DNA from: Guadua angustifolia
Taxonomy: Eukaryota > Streptophyta > Magnoliopsida > Poales > Poaceae
Direction of reading: 5' to 3'
Length of the DNA: 64,000 nucleotides
Assembly (NCBI GenBank): GCA_036346375.1
Contig: CM070503.1
Location: 2,170,001-2,234,000 of the forward strand
Shown: positions 22,444 to 34,239 of the stretch, in pieces
How positions within the stretch are numbered: the first letter of the stretch is position 1
Layout of the letters: each line of letters opens with the position of its first letter
The notes under the pieces: model-generated
What the model was told of the DNA's origin: nothing
What the model saw: only the letters and a program-made list of their open reading frames with translations
Databases searched by the model: none
Made by a program: the position numbers and the translations under genes

Positions 22444-24112
22444 CACAACGGAAGTGAAGTGAAGTGAAGTGAAGCGAAGCGATGGCCTTTCCGGTGGAAC
22501 ACAGTGCATATCTAGCTCATGGTAGCCTTTTTATTTTTTACAAATGTAATTTATTATGAATGTACGTTCGTGCTGGAAACATAGGAGATGGTCGGGGTCA
22601 TAACAGCCCACGTGAGTACAGTATAAGAGGACGTGGTATCATACCTGCAAATCATGGAAGGATGCCTTTTGCACTACCCGAGCGTGGACGTATGCTCGGC
22701 CGACGGCCTGCGCTCGTGCCCATGCGCCTGCCTGCCCTTGCCACTGCCCTCCACGCTCTCCTGCCCACGCTGCCGCGCTCGTGTACGGTGCCACGGAGTT
22801 AGCTGCCTCTTAAACTCCTCAGTCCTAACAGGTGTCATCTACCGTGGTGAGAGGAGAGTATTTTTTACAAATGCATGTGGAGGTACGCTATATTTGAAAA
22901 AAAAAAATAAGCACAGTATTCATTCGAGTGAATAAGATGGATGTGGAGCAGGGCAGCTGGCCTTGAAGTTGCTTGAAAGTGAGCGTAGGGGATTGGTTGC
23001 AGTGTCGAGCTCAGGAAACGCTCTGGGTCACGCCGAAGACGGTACCATTGACAGGCCTCGAGATCCCAACCTCTCCTGAAAAGCTTCCCTTCCTTCCACA
23101 GGCTTCATGCTAGCCGCTCTCCTCGGCCTCGGGGCACTTCCAATGCTGTAGTGAACAGTTTCGTTGACGTGGGATTAATTTTTATAGGAGTAAAGATTAA
23201 AGGAGAGGGGATATAAGTCTTTTTTTTTTTACGAGAAACAGTTTGAACACATAAATCAAAGCAAGGTACAACAAAAACATATATTAGGAAGAGGAGGTTG
23301 TATCTAGTATATATTCTATATCTTATATGATATTTATTTGATGTTCTCTGTGTATTTGTACTAAAATACAAAGAGTTGGAGAGGTAGTATATATCTAGTA
23401 CTATTTAGGACGTGTATAATAAGATAGTATTTACTCTTAGTATGTTCACATCAGTTTTGTCCTATGTGAAAGAGTGAGAATATGGGAGAAAGGAGATAGT
23501 TGACTCTTATTTAGTAGTAATCATTGCACGTGAGTATAGATATATTAGTTATGTACAAGAAAGAAGATATTGTACAACATCTAGAGTCAACCTTTAGAGA
23601 TAGTTATTGTATAAACTGATTTTAGTGTTTAATTTAGATAATATGAATGAGAGATAGAGTAAGTAATAGATTTTATTATTATACTTACTCATATTGATGA
23701 TATAGATATTTTTAAGTATGACTGTAGAAACCATATATTAGGGCGGCCTCACAGCAGCCGCTAGTGCTTGACTCGCTGCTACCTGTGGCTCCCTAGTGGC
23801 AGGGAGGGAGCGAGAGGGCCACTTCACTGTGTAGTGACACTGCTCACTAGCTACTCACTGGTGGCTGATTACGTGACACCGTGTGCTTTTTCTGGCCAGC
23901 AAAAGATCGAGAAATACCTGTGCATATTCGATTTTTCGTCTCACGACGCCGAGATTTGGTTATAATGTTAGCACGTCGATAGCTACTGTGAGTAGATAAC
24001 CGAAAGGTTGCAAATGCAACAGTTCGGTCCAGAATACTGGCAAGTGTGTGTACCTCGAAAACGACCTTTCATGGAAGTAAAACCACAGGTGCTTAATTAT
24101 GCCTGGTTCAAT

Positions 24113-24117
<5 letters not shown>

Positions 24118-24187
<70 letters not shown>
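24118..24187. repeat. (TA)n microsatellite, about 35 units
   Basis: Uninterrupted TA array directly abutting the first Micron-like element. Confidence 0.95.
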
Positions 24188-24189
<2 letters not shown>

Positions 24190-24549
24190 TCTTTTTCAGA
24201 CTTTCTAGAATACGACTCTCACCTTCAATATACCACTTAAATGAAAGTATTATACCTCTTTATCACTTTCGATATACTCCAATAATAATTCTAAGATACT
24301 TCAAAGTAACATGGTTGAAAAAAATTATCGGAGCCCTATATATTTTTGCTATATACACTTTTACATATGTGAAAAGAATATATAAACAAATTATGCTATA
24401 AAGGGTGGACTTTGATGAAATTTTTTGTGGAACTCACTTTGGAGTATATTATAATCATATTAGAGTATACTCAAAAGGATAAAGAGGTATAATAATATCA
24501 TTTAAGTGGTATATTGAGTGAGATGATCTGTGAGTATAAAACTATTTTC
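24188..24549. mobile_element. Micron-like MITE A, embedded between TA arrays
   Basis: An approximately 360-bp element with about 120-bp imperfect terminal inverted repeats: AATATACCACTTAAATGA near the left end pairs with TCATTTAAGTGGTATATT near the right, and TTATACCTCTTTATC with GATAAAGAGGTATAA. It lies between a (TA)n array at 24118-24187 and another at 24550-24576. Copy B at 28425-28782 is closely similar. Insertion into TA microsatellites is the defining habit of the rice Micron family. No coding capacity. Confidence 0.75.
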
Positions 24550-24576
<27 letters not shown>

Positions 24577-24580
<4 letters not shown>

Positions 24581-24922
24581 AATATCTTTTACTCCTAGGT
24601 GTAGTTACTCCTACATCTAAAATTCCACCTAAACGAACTTGAAATACTCCTTTATCAATTTGGGTACACTTATACACTAATTATAAGATACTTCAACGTG
24701 AGCCACATGGAAAAATTGCATGGGAGTCCATGATTTTTAGCGTATTTTGCAAATGCCTTCATACATGCACATAAAAAGGAGTATGTTCAAAAAATGTGCA
24801 TACCACCTAAATAATCTTATATACTCGTATACTACGCGTACATACTCTCTGACATCGCACAAGATACCTCATACGTTGTGAGATATGGTATAAGGAGTAA
24901 TTACTCTCGGGAGTAGAAAAGA
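24577..24922. mobile_element. Micron-like MITE C, diverged relative, between TA arrays
   Basis: Left end CTTTTACTCCTAGGTGTAG is matched in inverted form by GAGTAGAAAAG at the right. Its interior shares ATAAGATACTTCAA and the following CACATGG block with element A but is more diverged. It is again bounded by (TA)n on both sides (24550-24576 and 24923-24942), so A and C are tandem neighbours sharing a TA array. Confidence 0.6.
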
Positions 24923-24942
24923 ATATATATATATATATATAT

Positions 24943-26786
24943 TCCAAACGCAGATCAAGTGTTCAATTCCCTCTAATTTGCGACGAACAAATTCAGTACT
25001 AGTATGTACTTAATTTCAGTGGCACGCATATGATAAGCGTGAGATTAAGAGGGACCATGTAGCTACCCATGCAAGTTGCTAGTTTTGGAAGCATCATGCA
25101 TTTAGCTAGCTTGGCGCTGAAAGTAGGCCGGCCGTGAGGACGATGATGCATCCATGTCCTCGATCGATCACGACTTGCTTTCAATCGATCATACAAGAAA
25201 AAGGATTAATTGGGTGAGCTAGAAGCAAACAGAGATCGTGAATATACAGCTAGCTAGCTAGCTAGCGCTTGCAGCCCACTTGCCAGACATGTACTATATA
25301 TTTTTGGCCGGCCGCCCAACTAATTTTGTTAGGCCAGCACGCATCCTGCCGGTGGATGGAAATCTGGATTTCATCTCCATCATAAGATATATACGGAGAT
25401 ATTCACTATATATATATGTGAATCTTTGAAGAATGTATGGTTGCAGTTTTGGAGACTGATCTAGCCAACAACTACATTCGATCGAAAAGGTAAATTTATT
25501 AATTATATGGTCGGTTTAACCAAATCCCAGACCTAGCTACGACTTCTCCGAAAAGAAGCGAGGTTGAAAGAAAAAGAAAGGCCAGGGATCGATCGTTACC
25601 TACATCTTGTTACTTCGGATATATAGAGCCCATTATAATCAATTTAGATTTAGTTATACTGCCACCTGTAATATCGGTAGTAATAAGTAAAATTCAGAGA
25701 GGGTATATAGAGCTCATTATAATCAATTTAGAGTGGTACTGGCTGTGGGCATGCAGTCCAAATGTTGCAATCTTCTTGCTTTATTTAAGCACATATTTAG
25801 CAGCTAATCAATTATATTTATGAGTTCCCTAAGATCCTTAATTCTCAGATTGATTAATTTGGAATTACTAAAGCCTAGGTGATCGATCGATGTCTAGTCT
25901 AGTCTATATATTTCTCTTGTAGGCACCGATCATGCATACTGTTCTTTTAGATGTTTTGGTGTTCACTCTGCTCATTCTCGCTTTTAATTTCCTTCTCTCG
26001 TACAGGCCAGATAATGGGAGTACTTAACATTTGTCCACTGCTTATTGGTTGGTACTTGGTCAAGTCTATTAATTTTGGAGATGCAAGTTTCTTGGAGCAG
26101 TGGGCATTAGAATATGTGTGTGGTGTGGGGAGGGCATGACGTTGAGTTAGCAACATGCAGGCAGGCACTCGACCATGAAGCAAATTAAGAGGACTTGACT
26201 CTTGAGAAGGAACAAAAGATGATTCTAACGCCGCATGCATGGTGTAGGAATAATCGATCGGCGTAGGTACGGTGTGCCCAACTGCCTGCCCATGAGCAAA
26301 GCCAACGTAACATGCACGAACTCTAGCTTACAGAATTAGGTGCATGGCAGCACGCACAGCACAGAATACTGGATCAGCTATAATTTAGTGATATTACTTG
26401 CAAATACTGGATCAGCAAGTTGTCAAGTCCTAGCTAACTAACTTCGCACAAGCGCGGCTATCTATCTATAATTTAGTTCTATACGCATGTATGTAATAAA
26501 AAGGGAATTAAAGAGCTAGCTACCTAGGATGTATTATATATATATATATATGATCTTTTACAAAGTCAAGTCTTGTAACACCAACGGATATTGGCTGGTT
26601 GCACGCATGGTTTGCTTGTCAGCGAGGCATCGTAATTAACGGCCGGCGCGCGGTGGAACTGACGAAGCGTGTCCTGGCCGGCCGGCCGCTCTAAGCATGC
26701 AAGCATGCGTCACAGCACCGTACAACAGCTGCTTGTTGAATCCTCTCGTCCCTAGATTAATAGTGGTATATATCAATTGTGCCCGT

Positions 26787-26823
<37 letters not shown>

Positions 26824-28362
26824 CTGAACAATCTTTTCGAGATTATCTCTTTGTCATACCCCTCTCTCTCTCTCACACACACACAGTATACACCAGTACT
26901 CCTATAGTTTAGTAGAATGAGCTGTATGACGTGAGGAGTGGTGGCCCACCAGTCACTACTCTAGTATATATTGATCCCCTCTCCTGCACTGGAAATTACG
27001 ACAGTGCTGCTATATATCGTCGAGTGTCCCACTACTTCAGTCATCGTCCATGTTCAATTCTCTCCCAATATTCCCATCCATTATTTTTTCCCTATGCAAT
27101 ATTATTTATTTCTGCCTCTCCAGCTACAAGCAGATTCCTTCGCCCCCAACTCATGCAGCTAGCACACATCATCTGCTCCGATCCTCCATATATAATCATT
27201 CGTGCGTGTCCAAATCACGATCGATGGTTACAGGAACCCAACATCTATCCATTGTCTCACTGGTTTATTTGCTGACCAGCACATATTTGAAAGCTTAATG
27301 GCTTCATCTTAATTTTTTGCGCAGAAAAAATATATTAATCCAGCAGCCAATCTTACGACTTTGGTTACATTTTAGCACCTTTTTGTTTCTTCACTCTAAG
27401 TGATCAAAACATGTAATGCCAAGCAATTTACATCATCTCTGTAGTCAATTAAGTAGCTGTCTAGAGCTAGCACACATTAATTTTTTTTTGTAACTAGCTA
27501 GCTGCCTAAACAGAGGGCCGGCCGGGTCACAAATCTTGCCTAAAGCTTACTAAGTGGAGTGCCATACACTCTCAACTTGCTAACTTGATCAAGACAATGA
27601 CATCAGTCCTCATATCTACACTGCTTGATTGTAAATTTTTTATATGGACTTTTAGAGATGGTGGCTTGGCGCATGTATATGGTCTTGTACTGGGGAATAT
27701 ACAGATGTTTCTTAATCTTCTGGATGATTAATGATCAGCCTGATAGTCTATAGATACATGTACTAGTTAATTAATTAGATCCTTAGAGCTAGGCTTCTCC
27801 ACATGAGGGACAGCTTGTCTAATCTAATGGCTAATCAGAGGGAGGATCATGGTGCAAGCTCAAGGGCACCTATATATCTTTTCTGCAGTGCTCAAGTATG
27901 GCACAGAAAAAACAAATTAAGGGAGGCATGTACTACTCACTCACTCCGGATTAATTGCAATGCAAGTGATCAGTGACCAGCCAGTGTACATGCATTCGTG
28001 TGTTGAGAGATCGATGTAGAGAGAGGAGTGAATTAAGGATGGAGATCTACCTAAACACTCTTAATGTACCTACAACTCAAACTCTACAAATTTCAACTAA
28101 GCCAAACTGGTCGATGCCTTACTTGCCCCCACCACGTCACAGCATCATCCAACTGGAGTAGAAATAATTTTTTAGGGAGTTTCCTGTTGCCCCACACAAC
28201 AAACAACAATTCATCACGTCAAGAATCATCGGTAATCTTCTAGCGAGCTAGCTATATATAAAAGCTATCTTTTGAGGAAAAAAATTGCAAGATGAGCACC
28301 GGATTAAACCACGTCAGTGTTTAAAATGAATACGGTGAATCGATCTGTTTGCTTTAATCGTA

Positions 28363-28369
<7 letters not shown>
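24943..28369. other. Intergenic region, no gene seen
   Basis: AT-rich sequence with many CTAGCTAGC and CGATCGATCG palindromes. It includes a (CT)n run at 26789-26819 followed by a short (CA)n run, and a TA run at about 26537-26551. The longest frames (26931-27275, 25947-26240) show no protein motif. I see no tRNA or recognised microRNA. Confidence 0.5.

Positions 28370-28424
<55 letters not shown>
28370..28424. repeat. Compound (TA)n(CA)n microsatellite
   Basis: TA units followed by CA units, directly abutting Micron-like element B. A matching TA then CA run follows the element at 28783-28806. Confidence 0.9.
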
Positions 28425-28425
<1 letters not shown>

Positions 28426-28782
28426 GAGGAAGCATTTTATGTTCTTCCGAGAGTATATACTCCCACATCTAACATACTACTTAAATAAATATTTTATACT
28501 CGTTTATCACTTTCAGTATACTCCAATAATAATTCTAAGATACTCCAATGTGATATGATTGAAAAAATTTCATTAGAACCCTTTTTTTGCTACGTACCCT
28601 TTTCCATATATAAAAAGAATATATAAACAAATTATGCTATAAAGGGTGGATTTTAATGAATTTTTTCGTGTAATTGACTTTGGAGTATCTTATAATCAGT
28701 ATCAGAGTATATTCAAAAGGATCAAAAGGTATAACAACATCATTTAACTGGTATATAGAGGTGGGATTATATACCAGAGTGT
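28425..28782. mobile_element. Micron-like MITE B in a TA/CA microsatellite
   Basis: Very similar to element A over its whole length (shared AATAATAATTCTAAGATACT, TATAAACAAATTATGCTA and TAAAGGGTGGA blocks). It has the same inverted-repeat ends and is again flanked by TA arrays on both sides. No coding capacity. Confidence 0.75.
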
Positions 28783-29989
28783 AATATATATATATACACA
28801 CACACGTACGGAAATTGTAGTGGTTAAGGTACCGCGACTCGATTAATTTGGAGACGAGGACACCAGTGCATTTGAACGAGACAGTGCAGCTAGCCACATC
28901 AGCTATTAATATCACCAAACCCAAATCTATATAGCTTGCTAGTGTGATCCAATTCATTAGAGATAAAAACCAACGTACACAATTAATAAGACATATTTTG
29001 ATGTATAATAGGCTCCTAAAGTATCATGTGAATGGGCTTGACTGAAAGAGGGAAGATATGCTGCAGATAGCTGGCCCCTGAATATCCAAATAATCTAATC
29101 CGTATTTGATGGGGATATATAGTGTCGAACTACCGAATGTGTATTCATGTCCGACAAAAGAAACTGTATTCATTTCCAATTCAATACTATCTGACAAATA
29201 TCCACAAAAATCCATATCACTACTGCTATGCTCAGAACCCCTTTACAAGCGGTTTTATAATCGCTTAAGCAATCAAGGTGTGATACCTGTCGGGTATGAC
29301 AAGCTGCCTTTGTGGCTGTGGGCACCGTAAGTTGGGAACGTGTCCAGAAGGCCAGTAGCCGCCACGTGTGGGACGCCACAAGCGGTTCGTGTTACAAACC
29401 GCCAGGAGAACGATATTCAAGCGGTTAGTATTATTTAACCGCTTAGGAGAGCAAAGACTCGAAGCGGTTGGACTCACCAACCGTTGTGAGAGAGTTTTCG
29501 ATTATATGCATTATAGAATATGTTCTACAAAGTGTTTTTGTATATCGCTTTTTGACCGTGAAATTAAATATGAGTGGAGGAGTTTTTTGCGCAATTAAAT
29601 ATATATTACATATGCATACTCATACACATGTTCACATGCTAGCTCAAGACACAAAAAACGAACTTAATAGTGTAAAAATGGACAAGTACATACACGCAAC
29701 CGACGCTACAAGTTTGAATGATGAAAAAATGATTATCGAACTCATTTGTTGCATGCGCCACTCTTTATGTCCTTGGTCGACGTCATCGGTTCAGCGGTGT
29801 CCAACGCAGAAACCTTACATGGAACTCGCCATTTGGAGATACAACCTCGCGTTGACAAGGAAGCCGATAAGTTGTTCTTGAGTGCGCGCACCGGTGGAGG
29901 CGAAGCACGTTAACGTGCTCATCGATGTTGGGCTGACAATTAATTAAGGAAGTATATAAATATCCGATCACATGCAATTAATTAAAATG

Positions 29990-31004
29990 TAAGTTGTAGC
30001 TAACAAATTGACATGCATATACGAACCAAAGATAATGTTCCAAATTGCCGCCATGGATAAAACTTTGAATATAGTGGAACACGAGTAGCCACATAAGTTG
30101 TTTCCAACCGTGCGGCGCTTAACCTTCACGGGAGAAATTTCGAATATCGATGAAGAACCGATATGGCGATGTATATTAATAATAGTTTTGTAGTACGACT
30201 GCAAAGTGCTTACTATGACTTCAATTTCGAATTCTCCTTTTGCTTCTTCTTAAACTTTGCAAATGTCTTGTTAAGGATGTTAATGAACCATTGGTATTTT
30301 TGGACCGGATTCCTTCTTGAGTCATAAACTGTAATCCCGCCGTTGTCAAGCTCGATGACTAGAAGGATCCAAATGAAACCTATTCAGTATATTGCAACAT
30401 ATGGATAAGTAGCTACTGCACTATCAATGGCTTAAGAAATACAAGAACAAGAGGTTTGTGAGAACACGACTTGAAGTTGAAGGGCGAAGTATGTACGGTT
30501 TGTAGTGTTGTTTCAACAATGCATGCAAAAGGTATTCCTCAAGTAGCTGTTTTTTGCTTGCCGTCAGATGACCAGATTTTCTCGCTGACAATCTCTCGGT
30601 CGATGAAGCCAACGCTCTGCTTGCCCGATCTTTTACATCGTTGTATCTCCATTCTACATAAGAAGGGATAACTAAGTTAATTAGATTTTCAATTTTGTGG
30701 TGCGGGGAGGAAGCAAACGGTAAACTTAGTAGATCGACACTTACTGACACCGGCGGGACATGAAAGACACGTTGACCTCGTCTCCTTGGTACACATGGTA
30801 CAAGTCATCGAATTCCACCATAGTTTCGTGTTGTTCCCATGAAGAAATACTCATCTTGGAAACGGAGGAGGAACATTGTATATCCTTTAGATGCCCTTTC
30901 CATGTACCATTCATGCATTTGACGATCTTGGTTGGGAGATCTTTTATATCCTTTGGATCAATTAGCGCTTTGTTTAACTCATACTTCCATTTGATTGGTG
31001 CCAT
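29990..31004 (-). pseudogene. CACTA 1 Ulp1-like (C48) cysteine protease remnant
   Basis: Ulp1-family proteases process SUMO; many plant CACTA and Mutator-like elements carry relatives. On the minus strand, FDDLYHVYQGDEVNVS (30780-30840) matches the upstream conserved region. WILLVIELDNGGITVYDSRR (about 30310-30370) matches the His/Asp region, and GNNLCGYSC (about 30090) the catalytic Cys region. The His of the usual FHW motif is lost in this frame: the sequence reads TTTCATTTGG, as if one T had been added to TTTCATTGG. The region is therefore frameshifted. Confidence 0.65.
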
Positions 31005-31189
31005 TATTGGAATATCCTGGTCTAATGATTTGAGTCCCGCCTCCTTCAGAATGCCATTCTCCTCAAGTCCTCAAAGATCTGCCGATCTTCCACTTTCTTC
31101 TTCTTTCTCGCCAAGGAGCCCGTGTATTTTGCAATCGTAGCCTTTCTTATTGTCCTTTGTAGTCGCCATCACAAGCGGCGGCGCCGTTC

Positions 31190-33225
31190 GATGACCGAAA
31201 GTGCTTACGCTTTTTTATCTATTTTAAGCTTGACTCGCTTTTTGTTTAGTTGCCGCCACATCCGTCTTTACGGATGCAAATAGCTCCTCCGCAATCAGTC
31301 ATATGGCCTCTTTGGCGTTGTTTTGACATTCTCTCCGCCGCGGATGCCGATTTCGTGGGAGGAGGTGCTAGTGTGGGATCTCTCCTTCGACATCGAGCTT
31401 CTTCCTGGGAGATGCCGAGGGCGTGGACCGGAGATGTTGGGTGCTTACTCAAAGGTGGCGGTGGCGGCGAGTCGGGCTTTGTGGAGCGGAGGTGAAGGAG
31501 GCGTGGCTCGACCATCGGGAAGCATTGCGGCAGCGACGCCGAGGAGTCGTGGGTTGTCGGTGTGGAGGAGGCGTGCTTGCTCGAGCCGCTCAAATTGCGG
31601 GCCTCTCTTGTTGGAGATATAACCTCCACACCATCCGGAAATATGATGTACTTTTTGCGCCATAGGATGAATGTGCCATGGAGGGCTCGCCAAGGTTGGT
31701 CACCTCGTCGCCCCGTGAATATCGAGAACGAGATCTTGAAGCCCCCACCACCTCTTCCACCGTGACCTTGGAGTATCCGGAGGGTATCCGGTTGCGATGG
31801 AATGTCCGCCCGCCCACCGGATAAGCCATGCCGTAAGCCACCTTGAAGGAGAGGTTACGATATCAATGTGTAGCTCGTGACCGGGCGCGAACCTTGATCT
31901 GCCCACGGATGACGGGCGTGCGGGGTCGCTCTGCATAGGGCCACGGCCGACGCCAAGAATCGCTTTTGGCGCGGTCGGATCGATCACGGATTCCGCGCCA
32001 CTCAACATTGGTCGAACGTAGTGCTCCTCGGTTGGCTCATTGCCGGACACTTTTGCGTGACCAGTCATCGATGGAAGCCTTCAGAGCTCTAAGCTCTTCC
32101 TCCAATCGGCTCACTCTACCCCGATCTCTCCTCTTGCTTCGCCCCGACTCGTAAGTGCTTGAGTCTTTGGCAAAGCCGTGCTCCATGGCACCTTCCGAAA
32201 CCTCGTGGTCCGCCCGGTGCTCGTGGTTTTGAAGGGCATATGTTAGCTCGTTATTCTCCTCGTCCGTCCGCCAAGGATCTCGACCGAAGTCCGCCGATTG
32301 CTTCGCAATCCTTTTCACCAACTTCTGGACTGCTCGGTGCCATCACCAAGCTACCATCATCGCAAGGCTGCCCGCGTGACCCAATAACCAATTGCGCATG
32401 CGGGCTCCCAATTCTCGCCAGTATAATATCGTCGCCAAGCTCATCTTCCCGCTTGTCCCATTTCTTTGCGGCCTTGATGTAACCACCGTCCCGAGATGGT
32501 GGTGGTATTTCTTCTTCGTGCATTCACCTTGTTTTTTCTCGCACTGGCCTCGTGATCCACAATGCCTTGTACTCTAAAGCATCCCAATGATCGGCCAATT
32601 TTAGGAAATTTATTGAAGTCCGGCCTTTCTCCTTTGTCGATGTACTTGCGGGTGAGGGACGACTTCCATCGCCGAAAGGAAGTTGCCATCTTCTTCAAAG
32701 CCCATCTCTTGGCCTTCGTTCGTATCCTTCCGAAAAGTGAAATTTTCCTTTATATCATTCGCAGCAGCTTCCTTGGTAGCTGCAGGACTTGACCCATTTC
32801 TCGATGTCGATTGGGACGTGATCCCTCACGTGGTAGCCGCAAGCGTTGTTGAAAGGCCCAATTGCTGATTCCGGCTAGCAGACTTCGTCGTTGCCGACTT
32901 TTGTTATCACGCACTTTGTCGGAAGGCTTTTGTTAGGTCCTCGATTCATTCCGGATTGGGTGGCCGATGAGGTACCGGCCGATACACAAACACATATAAT
33001 ATGAATGATTTTAGAATAATTAAATGTTTACGGTGAATTTATAATGGGTAAGAGTATACCTCGCATCGTGTTAACGGCCTCATCGACAAGCCGTCGAAGA
33101 ACATCGTGATTTTCCGTGATCGCTGATAACGGCCTCATTGGCTAAGACGCTACCAAACAAGAATGGTCTCGAACAATGATTTTCCGCTTCATCGTATTCG
33201 GGTCACCACGCCTTGGTGTCGCCAT
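31190..33225 (-). pseudogene. CACTA 1 second gene, Transposase_24 (Ptta/En-Spm) type, broken
   Basis: This corresponds to the second, DNA-binding-type gene of plant CACTA elements. The minus strand starts near 33225 (ATGGCGACACCAAGGCG). It contains WKSSLTRKYIDKGERP near 32650 and the ENNELTYALQNHEH and RLEEELRALKASI blocks (32080-32260), typical of Transposase_24 proteins. Frames change repeatedly. A Pro/Ser/Arg-rich stretch follows to about 31190 and may be non-coding. Confidence 0.65.
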
Positions 33226-33309
33226 CTAGAGTAGAGCAAATCTCGAGGCTTAGATTATATACGAAGACAAGATTGTTGAGAACAATTGAGGCTTAGATTA
33301 TATATGAAC

Positions 33310-33526
33310 TTTCTGCATGCAATCATATACTTACACATTTCACATGATACATATACAATTGACAATTCACATATACTTATACATTTCACATATACTTACA
33401 CATTTCACATAGACTTACACATTTCACAAGATACATATACAATTGACAATTCACATATCCTTACACATTTCACATAGACTTACACATTTCACAAGATACA
33501 TATACAATTGACAATTCATATACTTA
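33310..33526. repeat. Minisatellite of CACATTTCACA units
   Basis: Repeats of ACTTACACATTTCACA alternate with GATACATATACAATTGACAA. The longer period of about 60-70 bp occurs three times. A short further patch lies at 33796-33840. It sits between the Transposase_24 coding region and its presumed leader. Confidence 0.85.
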
Positions 33527-34239
33527 TTTCTTTGAATAAAAAATAACGAATCATTCTTATTCCACACTAATAAGGAATGATTCATTAATTTTTATTCAAA
33601 CAAATTTTACCGAGTGTACGTCTTCATCGACCAAATTTCAATCTGGAATAAAGGATAGATTGTGATTACGCCCCGGGGCATAAATAAAGAGGAATGTTAA
33701 TGAATCACCGATGGAGAGCAGAAAACTAAATCATCGACAACAATTTAGCAACTATTGTAGTAAAAATATATGAAGTGCTAGTAAAAAATATAATAACACA
33801 TTTCACATATACTTACACATTTCACATATACTTACATATACTTCTAATGTCGACACTAGTAGTCACTTGGCTATTATTTGAGTTGAACCCATTAAGGCCG
33901 CACATGGCTACATCTACTTGATTTACTTAACTCACCGACATTAAAGAACATTGATATGAAGGGAATATGTATTGTGGAGAATGGAATCCAAGTACTAGTC
34001 GCTAGGATTAATCACATGCATCTCGCATGGATTAATTTTACTTCCACTGCTACAATGTGACAAAGGAGAGATTAATATGTGAGCAGGAGTACTACTCACT
34101 GGCTCGCTTTCTCACGCCGACTACTACTCCCTCCCTCCTGCACACCACCATAACACATGAACACTAACAGAACAAAAACCATTTCATAGCCATCCATTCA
34201 ACACTCCTTGTAGGCACTAATCACAACACTTCATAGCCA

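Larger units (their letters stand above)
20771..24117. other. Intergenic region, repeats only
   Basis: No gene can be supported. Short reading frames at 22560-22935 and 21135-21530 have no recognisable motif and no consistent codon pattern. Contents that can be named are listed separately (Stowaway-like MITE, dispersed repeat, CTT and GAAGT microsatellites, 38-bp tandem repeat). Confidence 0.5.

Noticed and set aside
22560..22935. Cys-rich frame that could suggest a small secreted peptide
   Set aside because: No signal peptide, no conserved spacing, and the frame overlaps another of equal length; not supported.
26931..27275. 114-codon frame between microsatellites
   Set aside because: Composition is random and no splice or promoter context supports it.
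33310..33526. CRISPR-like array
   Set aside because: Spacing is irregular, the spacers are themselves repeated, and the context is a plant transposon; it is a minisatellite.
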